A DNA stretch of 64,000 nucleotides from Rhodopirellula sp. SM50 (lineage in GTDB: Bacteria > Planctomycetota > Planctomycetia > Pirellulales > Pirellulaceae): assembly GCF_002289565.1 (NCBI RefSeq), contig NZ_NTFY01000070.1, positions 39,587 to 103,586 of the forward strand, given 5' to 3'. The notes under the pieces are model-generated. The model searched no databases. It saw only the letters and a list, made by a program, of their open reading frames with translations, and was not told the origin of the DNA. Both the position numbers and the translations under genes were made by a program. This document shows positions 18,435 to 27,913 of this stretch, piece after piece. Numbering within the stretch: position 1 is the first letter of the stretch; each line of letters opens with the position of its first letter.

Positions 18435-19250
18435 TTACTGCTCCCCAACGCTCACCATTGTTTTTCGGTTCTCCGTGTCGCCGAAGTACTCATCGAAGTC
18501 TGCCAGTACCTGATCTTCACTTTGATCCTGGTCGATCAGGTCGATGGCGAAGACGTCTTGTTCGTGATCCAAAACACGTTTGGCAACCGCCAGTCGCATT
18601 TCGATCTGCTGCAGCAACTGATCGGCTTGGGACAGTTCGCTGCCGTCGACGCGGATGCCGGATTCCAACTTGGACGCTTGGACCAGGCGAGCTTGCGCGG
18701 CCAGCGACTCGACCTGCTGCTCCAATTCGGCTTTCCGGTGTCGCATCGAATCCAAGGACGCCAGCGCCGCGGCCAGCGACTCCTTGCGTTTTTCCAACAG
18801 TCGTTCCTTGCTGGCCAGCGCGAGCTGTCCGGTTTTGTAACGGTCCAGCCGCCGGGAGAGTTGTTCGGTGATTTGGGAACGGGTCCAGCTGCGACCACCG
18901 GCTTGGAAGGACACGGTCTGCGTCCGCAATTGTTCACGCAATTGGGAGAGCGTGGCCAGTTCGTTTTCCAGACGTTTTTCGGTTTCCGAAACGTCTCGCT
19001 GAAGTGCCGCGATCTCGACTTCTTCCTGTGCGATGGTTCGCACTTGGGCCTGCAAATCGGGCAGGATGGCTTCGATCAGATCGCGGGCGCGTCGCAGTTC
19101 GAATTCGACAGGCACGTGTTCGTTGACCGAATCGCGAACCGAACGCGCCGACGTGCGGACATAGCTGAAAAAACCGGGTCCCAGCAACAAGACGCCGCCG
19201 ATCAGGACCGCCAGGAATGCGGCGACGGAATATTTGACCGCTCGTAACAT
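18435..19250 (-). CDS. Membrane-anchored coiled-coil protein
   Basis: The protein is 271 aa. The ATG at 19250 has GAAGG a suitable distance upstream. A single hydrophobic helix near the N-terminus (YSVAAFLAVLIGGVLLLGPGFF) is followed by about 200 residues of heptad-like sequence rich in Glu, Gln, Leu and Arg, ending in an acidic tail (DQSEDQVLADFDEYFGDTEN). No catalytic motif is visible. The layout recalls membrane-tethered structural or stress-response coiled coils, but I cannot assign a family. Confidence 0.7.
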   Translation of the reverse strand: MLRAVKYSVAAFLAVLIGGVLLLGPGFFSYVRTSARSVRDSVNEHVPVEFELRRARDLIEAILPDLQAQVRTIAQEEVEIAALQRDVSETEKRLENELATLSQLREQLRTQTVSFQAGGRSWTRSQITEQLSRRLDRYKTGQLALASKERLLEKRKESLAAALASLDSMRHRKAELEQQVESLAAQARLVQASKLESGIRVDGSELSQADQLLQQIEMRLAVAKRVLDHEQDVFAIDLIDQDQSEDQVLADFDEYFGDTENRKTMVSVGEQ

Positions 19251-19495
19251 GACAACCAACCTTCAAAGAGGGAATGCGACCTGAAAATGACCGATGGCAC
19301 GGTGCTCAACAGGGCAGTCGTTGGTTTGCGAACAATGTGACAGAGAAATTGAAAAAGTTTTTTGCCGCCGCCAAATGGTCGTCCGGTCACCACCGATTCG
19401 GCATCACGAAAATCAACGATCGCGCCATCCGGGTGGATGTGTCGTTCAAAGAGCGATCCATTACACTGCGGCACGCGACACACTCCGCACGCAAC

Positions 19496-19546
19496 GACAC
19501 TGCCGCGGCGGTGACACTGCTGCGGCGGTGACACTGCTGCGGCGGT
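19496..19546. repeat. 17-bp triple direct repeat upstream of a TPR-ASPIC gene
   Basis: Three head-to-tail copies of GACACTG(C/T)(C/T)GCGGCGGT end 32 bases before the ATG at 19579. Position and iteron-like layout would fit a regulatory site, although simple slippage is an equally good explanation. Confidence 0.6.
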
Positions 19547-19578
19547 GCAATTAGAAGCTCGACCCCCGATTGCAAACG

Positions 19579-22500
19579 ATGGCCTTTCTCAAGCGTCTTT
19601 ACCGAACCCCGCCGACGCGCGGCGGCCTACGACTGGCTCTGCTGTTGGGCTTGGTGCTGGTGTTCAATGGGTTACCGGGATGTGGGCCGGCCGGTTCGGA
19701 TGGGGCGAATGATTCTCGGTCCCCGGTCCGCCATGCGACCGATGACGCCCCGAACGAGACTGGCAATGACTCCGGCGGTCGACAGCACACTGCTTCGGAG
19801 TCGTCGCGGTCAAACGGCGACGATGGTTTGGCCGCAGCCGACGCGGCGTTGCGAACGGGGGATCTGGATGTTGCGTTCGATTTGTTATCGAAGCAATTGA
19901 TCAAAACGCCGGAGGATCCCGCGACGTTGCTGCTTGCCAGCCGAGTCGAAAGTGCACGGGGCAACCGATCGACCGCGATCGAATTGGCCGAGGCCATTGA
20001 GCCTAAGTCACCCGAGGCCAGCGAGGCGACGAAGTTCCTGGTGCAGCAGTACCTTGAAGCGAGCCGTCCCGAAGACGCGATCGATCGGCTGACCAAGGCG
20101 TTGGCCCAAACAAACATAGTGTCCGACCAGACCGTCCAATGGCGGCATCAGCTTTGGGCACTCCTCAATCGCACCGGACGTCGCCAAGAAGCTTCCGCTC
20201 ATGCGGATGTGCTCTGCCGGTCCGGCGATTTCAACCGTGCACTGTTGATTTCGTTGTTGCGTCGAAACGAAGCCTATCCGATGGCGTTAAAGGACAAGTC
20301 GCCGCAAAGCATTTTCTATCCGGGGTTGGGACTGGCACGCTGGCATTTCTCACAGGGAGAATTCGAACAGGCCCTGGACCAATTACAGAACCCGGCTCCC
20401 GCAACCTTTTCGTCCGCAGCGGCCCGTGCGCTTGTCGGCCGACTGTTGGCCGAGACTCAAGCGACCGAGGCGTTCGTCCAATGGTATTCCCGTTGCGATG
20501 ACGCGACGATGCAGTTCAGTGATTATTGGGTTGCCTTGGGGATTTACCTTTTTGATCAGCATCAATTCCAGGCGTCTGCCCGAGCGTTGCTGGAAGGGAT
20601 CGCGATTGACCCAACCGACGATGACGCCTGCCACCGTTTGTCGCGCGTCCTGGCGGCATTGAATCGAGCGGAAGACGCCGCGGTGATGAGGGAGCACGCG
20701 ATTCGCGTCGCGTTGCTCAGAGCCGTCGCCAAGCAACTCGCAGTGCAACCGGCCGAACCCGATCTGGTCGAGACGCTGCCCGAAAAACTGTTGACCCTCG
20801 GCAGGCCTTTTGAATCCATCGGTTGGGCGCTGCTGGACGTGTCGCGTTCCAATCACGCGAAACAGAACGCGTTGCTGCAACAGCGTGAGATGTTGCGCAA
20901 CAAGCCTGAGGTTTTACGGATGCCGACCGAGATCGCACTCGCGGAAATCGATCGCAACGAGTTTTCCATGTCCGAGGCGATCGACGCATTGGTTGCAGCG
21001 GCGTCCTCGTCGACAACCGCTGATCCACCGGATCTGGCGGGCGACAAACGGTACGAAACGCCCCAGGCGATTCCTGCGGCGGCGCCGGTCCCGACACTGG
21101 AAAACGTTGCGGCGCAGGTCGGCATCGATTTCCAGTGGTATCACGCCCCCGAGGTCGATCTGGCGTCGATACCGCTGCACCAGATGATGGGCGGTGGGAT
21201 CGCCGTGTGCGACTATGACCTGGACGGGGATCCGGACATTTATTTCGGTCAAGGTTCCGGTGATCCGCCGAGTGGGCGGAGCACGCGTTCGAATCAGCTG
21301 TATCGAAACCTCGGCGGACATTTCACGAACGTCACGGCGGATTCCGCCGTCGAAGATGATCGGTATTCCACCGGCATTGCGGCTGGCGATGTCAACCAAG
21401 ATGGCTTTCCCGATCTGTTCCTCGGTGCGTTGGGGGACAATCGGTTGTTGCTTAACTGTGGTGATGGAACTTTTCGCGATGCGACCGCGGCGCTCGGCAC
21501 GTGCAGCCCCCAATTCACCAGCTCGGTCGCCATTGCTGATTTGACCGGCGATGCGATTCCGGAATTGTTCGAATGTGTGTACGTGGAAATGGAAGGGGGC
21601 TTTCGGCTTCCCGAACGAGATCCCCAGGGACGCGAGCTGGTGCCGAATCCGAACGACTTTTTTGCCGAAGCAGATCGCTGGTATGCGGGACGCGGCGACG
21701 GCAGTTTTGAACGGAGAGAACTGGACCGCAGCCAGATCGAACCGGGGACATCGTTGGGATTGGTGATCACCGATATCGATTCCGACGGACAAAACGACGT
21801 GTTTGTTGCCAACGATGCGCGGCCGAATCACTTGTTGGTCCATTTTGGCGAACGGTCGGTCCGCAACGTCGCTGTCCTCAAAGGACTTGCGTTCGGTTTT
21901 CGAGGTTACAGCAATGCCTGCATGGGGATTGCCACCGGAGACTTCAACCGGGATGGACGTTTTGACTTGGCAATCACCAATTACGCCGACGAACCGAACA
22001 ACCACTTTCTGCAAGGCGACAGCGGAGTGTTCAGCGACTTTGCCACGCGATACCAGATCAATCAATCGAGCGAACCCTATGTCGGGTTTGGAATCAAAGC
22101 GATCGACCTTCATCGCAACGGCTGGCTCGATTTCTTAGTCACCAACGGACATGTGTTTGATCAGCGCGACCGCGGCAAGCCGTTTCAGATGCCCCCGCAG
22201 GTGCTGCTTAATCAGGCGACGAAGTTTGTCGCCAGTGACGTCACCGACTCCTCGGGGTATTGGCAAGGTCGCTACGTCGGACGGTCACTGGCCAAAATTG
22301 ACTTCGATGGAGATCACGATGTGGACTTCCTCGTCGGGCACCTGGACGCCCCGACCGCACTGCTGGCCAACAAAACCGAGCGGATGGGAAACGGGATCCA
22401 GTTGGAATTGGTCGGAACGCACAGCGAACGCGATGCGATCGGCACCCGCGTGGTCGTGACTGCGGCGGGGCAAACGTGGACGGACTGGGTGACGGCCGGA

Positions 22501-22698
22501 GATGGCTACTTTTGTTCGGACCAACCGGTGTTGGATTTCGGCATTGGCAGCGCCGAGCGAATCGATGCGATCGAAGTTCACTGGATCTCCGGCCACCGGC
22601 AGGTGTATCGCGATCTCGCGGTCAATCAACGACTTTTGCTCGTCGAAGGCTGTGGCGAGCGATGGGGACGGGACGGTGCGGTTCGTTCCGATCACTGA
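19579..22698 (+). CDS. TPR / FG-GAP / ASPIC (UnbV) lipoprotein
   Basis: The protein is 1039 aa, with an N-terminal signal ending in a lipobox LPGC, so it is predicted lipid-anchored and exported. TPR-type helical repeats cover about residues 80-430 (EDPATLLLASRVESARGN, EQALDQL, QFQASARALLEG). Seven-blade VCBS/FG-GAP beta-propeller repeats follow (DYDLDGDPDIYFGQG, DVNQDGFPDLFLG, DFNRDGRFDLAITN) with Asp-rich calcium-binding loops. The C-terminal ASPIC/UnbV domain is seen in GTRVVVTAAGQTWTDWV and LDFGIGSAERIDAIEVHW. The family (CRTAC1-like) is common in planctomycetes and its function is unproven; surface carbohydrate or protein binding is usual speculation. A paralogue lies at 27914. Confidence 0.9.
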   Translation: MAFLKRLYRTPPTRGGLRLALLLGLVLVFNGLPGCGPAGSDGANDSRSPVRHATDDAPNETGNDSGGRQHTASESSRSNGDDGLAAADAALRTGDLDVAFDLLSKQLIKTPEDPATLLLASRVESARGNRSTAIELAEAIEPKSPEASEATKFLVQQYLEASRPEDAIDRLTKALAQTNIVSDQTVQWRHQLWALLNRTGRRQEASAHADVLCRSGDFNRALLISLLRRNEAYPMALKDKSPQSIFYPGLGLARWHFSQGEFEQALDQLQNPAPATFSSAAARALVGRLLAETQATEAFVQWYSRCDDATMQFSDYWVALGIYLFDQHQFQASARALLEGIAIDPTDDDACHRLSRVLAALNRAEDAAVMREHAIRVALLRAVAKQLAVQPAEPDLVETLPEKLLTLGRPFESIGWALLDVSRSNHAKQNALLQQREMLRNKPEVLRMPTEIALAEIDRNEFSMSEAIDALVAAASSSTTADPPDLAGDKRYETPQAIPAAAPVPTLENVAAQVGIDFQWYHAPEVDLASIPLHQMMGGGIAVCDYDLDGDPDIYFGQGSGDPPSGRSTRSNQLYRNLGGHFTNVTADSAVEDDRYSTGIAAGDVNQDGFPDLFLGALGDNRLLLNCGDGTFRDATAALGTCSPQFTSSVAIADLTGDAIPELFECVYVEMEGGFRLPERDPQGRELVPNPNDFFAEADRWYAGRGDGSFERRELDRSQIEPGTSLGLVITDIDSDGQNDVFVANDARPNHLLVHFGERSVRNVAVLKGLAFGFRGYSNACMGIATGDFNRDGRFDLAITNYADEPNNHFLQGDSGVFSDFATRYQINQSSEPYVGFGIKAIDLHRNGWLDFLVTNGHVFDQRDRGKPFQMPPQVLLNQATKFVASDVTDSSGYWQGRYVGRSLAKIDFDGDHDVDFLVGHLDAPTALLANKTERMGNGIQLELVGTHSERDAIGTRVVVTAAGQTWTDWVTAGDGYFCSDQPVLDFGIGSAERIDAIEVHWISGHRQVYRDLAVNQRLLLVEGCGERWGRDGAVRSDH

Positions 22699-22967
22699 TC
22701 CGCCCGGCGACGCCCCACCTCACCGGGGCGTTGCTTGGACGAGTGCGTTAGTACTTGAGAGGGGGTCGCATCGAGTTCTCTGCTCGATTTTTTAGATTTT
22801 TTTGAAAGAAGTTGCCCAGCAGCACGTGCCTCGGTCTCAGCCTGCGCATACTGGGCGTCAGGTCAGGTTTGTCACAGTTTGTGTCATCCCCATCGTTTGG
22901 CTTTAGGGGCGTCTGATTTATCAGTGTTTGTTCTTGGTGTTTTTACTTCTTTTTGAGTGAGGTGTAC

Positions 22968-24227
22968 ATGTTTTCTCGAAAACGGGGCTCGCGGGGTTTC
23001 ACCCTTGTTGAGTTGTTGGTGGTGATTGCCATCATCGGAATTTTAGTCGGATTATTGCTTCCCGCTGTTCAAGCAGCGCGTGAAGCGGCTCGTCGAATGA
23101 GTTGCAGTAACAATTTCAAGCAGCTTGGGATTGCGATGCACAATTACCATGCCGCGTTCAAGCAGCTGCCGCTGCAAGGTGCCGGCACGGGGATCGGGAT
23201 CAATACACCCAATTGGTGGCAGCAGGGCAATGACGCCAGTAAGCAGTGCCTGAGCGCTCTGGTCGGTTTGGCGCCGTTCTTCGAACAGCAAGGATTGTGG
23301 GACAACATCTCCAATCCCAGCACGCAGACGGTCACGGGGGCAGCTCCGCCTTCGAACACCAATTTGACCAACCCGCAACGGTGGCCCGCGATGGGGCCGA
23401 GCCCACGGAACTTCTCGACGAGCCCGGGCTACATTCCGTGGGCGACCGAGATTCCGATGCTGCGTTGCCCGAGTGATCCGGGTGTCGGGTTGCCCGCTTT
23501 GGGACGAACGAATTACGCACTCTGCATGGGTGATTCGCCAAGTCCTTGGCACAACAGTTTCAAGAACGGAAATCTGACGGATTCTGGCTCATGGGCACAC
23601 CGCGCGGCCCGGTCGGTCAATCGCGGGATGTTCATGAACCGTCGCGCGTCGAAATTTCGTGATGTGCTCGACGGGTTGGCCAACACGATTGCCATGGGCG
23701 AGATTCGCACCGATTTGGGCGACCGTGACATTCGGTCGGCCGCTTCGTGGCGTGCACGGGGCAGTCAGGACGTCAATGACAACCCATCGTTCTGCCGGGA
23801 CGCCGATGAAATCGATCCCGACAAGCCGACCAAGTGGTGTAGCGGTGGAAACTGCACCAACCCACAGCAACTGGTCAGCGACAGCAACAGCTCTCGAGGC
23901 GCCAGTTGGGCCAATTTCCGCGCGATCATCACACAGACGTTTACGGTGCTGCCACCGAACAAAGAAGTCTGTGTCGGTCAGTGGATCGACGGCCCCGGCA
24001 CTTGTCCGCCCAGTAGTAATCACCAGGGTGGAGCACACGTGCTGATGGGTGACGGTGCGGTCGTCTTTATGACCGACTCGGTCGAAGCGGGTGATCCCCG
24101 AGCCGGCGGTGTACGGTTGGGCCAAACCGGTCCTCGTTCGCCGGGGGCGGAAAGTCCCTATGGTCTGTGGGGCGCCCTCGGCACCAAGGCCAGTGGGGAG
24201 ACGATCGAAGAGCAATTGAACCAGTAA
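22968..24227 (+). CDS. DUF1559 prepilin-like protein (H-X9-DG type)
   Basis: The protein is 419 aa. A type IV pilin-like leader ([19 protein letters not shown]) starts at residue 6, with cleavage expected after Gly and Glu at position +5 of the mature protein. The body is the DUF1559 domain, a very large family in planctomycetes. The C-terminus has the H-X9-DG motif (His, nine residues, then Asp-Gly) within [17 protein letters not shown]. Members are thought to be pseudopilins handled by a type II secretion-like machine; no such machine lies in this window. The ATG at 22968 has GAGTGAGG upstream. A strong terminator follows. Confidence 0.95.
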   Translation: MFSRKRGSRGFTLVELLVVIAIIGILVGLLLPAVQAAREAARRMSCSNNFKQLGIAMHNYHAAFKQLPLQGAGTGIGINTPNWWQQGNDASKQCLSALVGLAPFFEQQGLWDNISNPSTQTVTGAAPPSNTNLTNPQRWPAMGPSPRNFSTSPGYIPWATEIPMLRCPSDPGVGLPALGRTNYALCMGDSPSPWHNSFKNGNLTDSGSWAHRAARSVNRGMFMNRRASKFRDVLDGLANTIAMGEIRTDLGDRDIRSAASWRARGSQDVNDNPSFCRDADEIDPDKPTKWCSGGNCTNPQQLVSDSNSSRGASWANFRAIITQTFTVLPPNKEVCVGQWIDGPGTCPPSSNHQGGAHVLMGDGAVVFMTDSVEAGDPRAGGVRLGQTGPRSPGAESPYGLWGALGTKASGETIEEQLNQ

Positions 24228-24259
24228 GCGGTTCGATTCAACCGAATTCTTCAATGCGA

Positions 24260-24291
24260 CCTCGCCCACCGAAACGTGGGCGAGGTTTTTT
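24260..24291 (+). terminator. Rho-independent terminator after the DUF1559 gene
   Basis: A perfect ten-base-pair stem CCTCGCCCAC / GTGGGCGAGG encloses a six-base loop (CGAAAC) and is followed directly by six T. It begins 33 bases after the stop codon. Confidence 0.93.
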
Positions 24292-24342
24292 AGTATTGCG
24301 AACGGTTCGACGGTTGGTGTGCAGGCTTTAGCCGCTCATCTA

Positions 24343-24371
24343 CTCGTTCCAAGGCTCCGCCTTGGAACGAG
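24343..24371. repeat. REP-like palindrome CGTTCCAAGGCTCCGCC
   Basis: CTCGTTCCAAGG and CCTTGGAACGAG form a perfect stem around CTCCG. It is the same family as 131-176 and is related to the RAYT-linked palindromes. Confidence 0.7.
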
Positions 24372-24388
24372 CTGATGGTGTGGCTCCG

Positions 24389-24820
24389 CCACACGCGGTG
24401 TGCCAGTAGGAGGCGGGAGCCTCCGAGACATCTTGTTCCCAGGCGGGAGCCTGGGAACAAGGGATGAAGTCGTCAAGGTGTTCGCAGCGCCGGCCCTCTC
24501 TGGCGTTTGCTTGCTGCGCAAACGCCGTCTCTCCCAGAGGGAGAGAATCTAAATCGGTTGCCAAATCTTGCAGCAATCGGATCGACGCCCCCCGCCACAC
24601 GCGGTGTGCCAGTAGGAGGCGGGAGCCTCCGAGGCATCTTGTTCCCAGGCGGGAGCCTGGGAACAAGTGATGAAGTCGTCAAGGCGTTCGCAGCGCCGGC
24701 CCTCTCTGGCGTTTGCTTGCTGCGCAAACGCCGTCTCTCCCAGAGGGAGAGAATCTAAATCGGTGGCCGAATCCTGCAGTAAAAGAATCGAAGTCCCAGA
24801 GGGAGAGAATCTAAATCGGT
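24389..24820. repeat. 206-bp direct duplication of a composite repeat
   Basis: Copies begin at 24389 and 24595, 206 bases apart, and run about 190 bases with only a few differences. Each contains, in order, CCACACGCGGTGTGCC, a GGAGGCGGGAGCCTCC palindrome, TTGTTCCCAGG..CCTGGGAACAA, and the GGGAGAGA element also seen inverted at 18057-18157. A third fragment of the last element ends the block near 24792-24820. The whole 600-base gap between the terminator and the cytochrome gene is repeat DNA. Confidence 0.85.
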
Positions 24821-24831
24821 TGCCGCGGCAC

Positions 24832-26115
24832 TCAATCGCGGACACGAATCCAGTGATCATGAAACTTGATGCCCTGCTTCTGGTCGATTGCCGGCATGTG
24901 GCAGTCGATGCAATCGGTCTGGGGGGACACCGGGCAGATGACGTGGCTCGACTGAGTCTGGTCGTGGCATTGAATGCAATTTTTGATCTGGCGACTGGTC
25001 TCGTCGGGGCCATGGTGGCTGACGTGCGGGGAATGGCACGTCGTGCATCGCAGGCTCTGTTCTGATTTCAGATAGCACTTGCTGCGTAACATGCCGACCG
25101 GTTGAAACCGAACCAACGTATCGGGATAGTCGCGCAGTTCGAGTTTGGAGATGCTGCGAGGCAGCCGGTGGCAATCACCACACAACTGAAGCTCCGATTC
25201 TCGATCCCAGGTTTCCATGCCGACCGAATACGGTGCAGGTTTGGGTGAAAGGCGAGCCAACCGGACATGCTCACCGCCCGGACCGTGGCATTTCTCGCAG
25301 TCGACATTGGGGGTGAGATTGGCGATGTGTCCTTGCCGGACCGTCGCGGTGGTGGTGTGACAGTAAATGCAGCGTTCCAGCACCTCGCCTTGCAACGGAC
25401 TGCCAAATCGCTCCGCTGCCGAAGCCGGCGTCTTTTCTTCGTGTCCGACGGTCAAGCCCAGTCGGTCGCCGGCATAGCAGCTAACGCGATGCTCGATCGC
25501 CGATGTTTCGCCGTTCGGGGTCGCCTGCAGCGTGAGAAACGTTTGGGCGTTGAATCCAGACCCCAACGCATATTGCAGCATCAGTGGTTCCGGGGGATCG
25601 GGGACATCGAGTTTCGCGAGCAGGTTTCCCTCCGCGTCACGCTGGTAGGAGTAAACGCCGTACTGCGGTCCCCCATCGAACGTTTCTCCGGCAAAAATTT
25701 GGGGCAGGTCAGTATCGGCCACTTCGAAGAATGTCGAGGCGTGACCATGTTGGGCATGGGCATCGAAATTTTCGCGATGACACTCCCCGCACACCTTTCG
25801 CCCCACGTAGGTCAATCCAGACCCGCCGGTCAATCCAGCTCCGGGCGTCGCGTCGGCCGGCCGCGCACTCTCGCGTGGATCGGGGGCAACGCCGTCGGCG
25901 GATGATGGGGGGAAGACGACCGCACGGATCGGACGCTGCACCGATCCAGGGTCTGAGAATGTTTCGTCCGACCGCTGGGACAGCTCACCGAAACTCGCGA
26001 TTGTCAGGACCAGAACGAGGATCAGTGAGATCAAAACGAGGGACTGGAAGCGGTTCAAGACGTGGCTCCGGACTGGGGCGAGTGGGATCCTTGTGATCTG
26101 CTGAGTTTTCATCAT
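24832..26115 (-). CDS. Membrane-anchored heptahaem cytochrome c
   Basis: The protein is about 427 aa. Tandem ATGs at 26115 and 26112 both suit. One hydrophobic helix (SLVLISLILVLVLTIASF) anchors the N-terminus. Seven CxxCH haem c sites follow: CGECH, CIYCH, CEKCH, CGDCH, CTTCH, CIQCH and CIDCH. Extra His residues (HAQHGH, HVSHHGPDE) can supply distal ligands. The pattern resembles cytochrome c554 / multihaem nitrite or hydroxylamine-related cytochromes, but the substrate is not evident. It should sit on the outer face of the inner membrane and pass electrons. It is divergent from the TPR lipoprotein gene at 26374 and lies between two ASPIC lipoprotein genes. Confidence 0.9.
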   Translation of the reverse strand: MMKTQQITRIPLAPVRSHVLNRFQSLVLISLILVLVLTIASFGELSQRSDETFSDPGSVQRPIRAVVFPPSSADGVAPDPRESARPADATPGAGLTGGSGLTYVGRKVCGECHRENFDAHAQHGHASTFFEVADTDLPQIFAGETFDGGPQYGVYSYQRDAEGNLLAKLDVPDPPEPLMLQYALGSGFNAQTFLTLQATPNGETSAIEHRVSCYAGDRLGLTVGHEEKTPASAAERFGSPLQGEVLERCIYCHTTTATVRQGHIANLTPNVDCEKCHGPGGEHVRLARLSPKPAPYSVGMETWDRESELQLCGDCHRLPRSISKLELRDYPDTLVRFQPVGMLRSKCYLKSEQSLRCTTCHSPHVSHHGPDETSRQIKNCIQCHDQTQSSHVICPVSPQTDCIDCHMPAIDQKQGIKFHDHWIRVRD

Positions 26116-26373
26116 TGTGAGAGACGTCGGTGCAAACAACAACAAGCGTTCCCACAATGACGACGGATGCTCTTTTTTATCTCGCTCCGGCTAGACCGAA
26201 CGCGGGTTCGTTGCGACTGGCCGTGATCCCATCTATGCTGGTTTCGAAAGCGAAATTTTTGGGGTGTGGCCGCGTCAGCAATTGGCCGCGGCGAAGGTGC
26301 GAAGGTGCGAAGACCCGAAGACCCAGTGGGGAGGGGGCGTTTCATGCCGAATGTTCTAACGGGTGCCAAGTGA

Positions 26374-27900
26374 ATGTCGGACAATTCAAATCGGCGAGAG
26401 GCCGTTGCGGAGGGAGCTGTTGGTGGCACCTTGGTGATGCTGATCTGCGTTTGCCTATTCGGCGTTGGCTTACTCTGCGGTTGTGATCGAAAGCAGACCG
26501 CCGTGGAGGTCACCCCACCCTCGCGATCGGCGCGTGACAGCGTCATTCAGGACAGCCTCGATCAGAACAGCGGATCCAGGGCATCAACCGGCGGCGGTGT
26601 GGACGCTCCTGAATCATCTACCACCGACGTCGCTGGCGGACCTGATCGCGGCGAACCCGGCGGTTCCAATACCGCCCAACCTGCCACCGCGGAGCAACTG
26701 CGCGAAACCGCGTTGCGCGCCTTGGAGCAGGGGCAAGACGATCTGGCGTTCCAACTGGTCCGTCAAGTCATGCGGATGACGCCCGATCATCCCCAGGCGG
26801 TGTTCTTACACGCGTTAGTACTCGGCGATCGTCATCGATTCCACGAAGCCATCGAGATGCTGGACGATCTGGCCGCTCGCATGCCGGCGACCCGTCTACC
26901 GGCATTGGGCCAAACCGCAGAATGGTTGGTGCTTGCCGGGAACTACGACCAGGCCGAAGCACGCTATCGCAGGATCCTCGACGAGATCCCTGACGCGACG
27001 ATGGTGCACCGACACCTGGGACAGCTACTGCTGCAGCAGGGCAAACGGATCGAGGCGGCGTCGCACTTTCGCTACCTCGCGCAACGTGGTGACGTGAACC
27101 AGGACGAGCTGCGGTGCCTGCTGTCGCTGGTCAAGCCGCTGCCGAAGCAGGTGGAATCGGGCAGACTGGAGCCACTGAACCGATTGGCTCGGTCGAGAAA
27201 CAAGCTGGCACTCCAAGATCTCGACGCCGCCTTGGAAATCTTGCAGCCCGAGGAGCACCAAACGTCTCGCGCGGGAGGGAATGCAAACCACGAAGCCGTC
27301 GCCCGGGCGGAAGCCTCGTTGCGAGCGCGGATTCAGGCCTTAACAAGCGAGTGGGACGCGGTCCGACGGTGGGCCGAGTCCGGCCAACCCGATGCGGCCG
27401 ACGCGGACGGTTGGTTTGCCGCCGGGTGTCACGCCGCCCATGAGCAAAACCATGTCCAGGCGATTCGATGTTTTTCACGGACGCTGCTGATCGATTTCAC
27501 CGACGCCGATGCGTACGACAGGTTCAGCAAGTCGTTGCGCGCGGCGGGGCAGACCGCCGTTGCCGATGAAGCCGACAAGCGAGCCAAGTGGATTCGACAG
27601 ACTCAAGAGATTGGTAACCGACTGACAATGAATCAAAGTCGCGATCGAGTTCCTCTGGCAACCCTGGTGACCTTGTTGCAACAGCTCAAACGCCCCGTCG
27701 AAGCATTCGCTTGGCAGAGCATCGATCTCGTCTTCGCGGTGAACGATGCCGCGATCAGCGAAGCAGAGGCGGAAAACGCATTCTTGGCCATCGGGGAAAA
27801 ACGTGAGCAGTTGCTGAGATCTGGCGGGCATCAAATCGCTCCGTCCTTTATTCTTTGTGGTCTCGAAATCGAGACGTTGGGACTCCGCCAAGGTGACTGA
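26374..27900 (+). CDS. TPR lipoprotein lacking the propeller and ASPIC domains
   Basis: The protein is 508 aa. The signal ends in a lipobox LLCGC. Helical TPR-type repeats (ALRALEQGQDDLAFQLVRQV, NYDQAEARYRRILDEIPDA, QGKRIEAASHFRYLAQRGD) match, in order and spacing, the N-terminal half of the protein encoded at 27914. The sequence stops at CGLEIETLGLRQGD, aligning with MDLEHYPLPDLEQW of the paralogue, exactly where that protein enters its beta-propeller. The gene is therefore either a dedicated TPR partner or a duplicate that lost its 3' half. Thirteen bases separate it from the next gene. Confidence 0.82.
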   Translation: MSDNSNRREAVAEGAVGGTLVMLICVCLFGVGLLCGCDRKQTAVEVTPPSRSARDSVIQDSLDQNSGSRASTGGGVDAPESSTTDVAGGPDRGEPGGSNTAQPATAEQLRETALRALEQGQDDLAFQLVRQVMRMTPDHPQAVFLHALVLGDRHRFHEAIEMLDDLAARMPATRLPALGQTAEWLVLAGNYDQAEARYRRILDEIPDATMVHRHLGQLLLQQGKRIEAASHFRYLAQRGDVNQDELRCLLSLVKPLPKQVESGRLEPLNRLARSRNKLALQDLDAALEILQPEEHQTSRAGGNANHEAVARAEASLRARIQALTSEWDAVRRWAESGQPDAADADGWFAAGCHAAHEQNHVQAIRCFSRTLLIDFTDADAYDRFSKSLRAAGQTAVADEADKRAKWIRQTQEIGNRLTMNQSRDRVPLATLVTLLQQLKRPVEAFAWQSIDLVFAVNDAAISEAEAENAFLAIGEKREQLLRSGGHQIAPSFILCGLEIETLGLRQGD

Positions 27901-27913
27901 GGGCAGCAACGGC

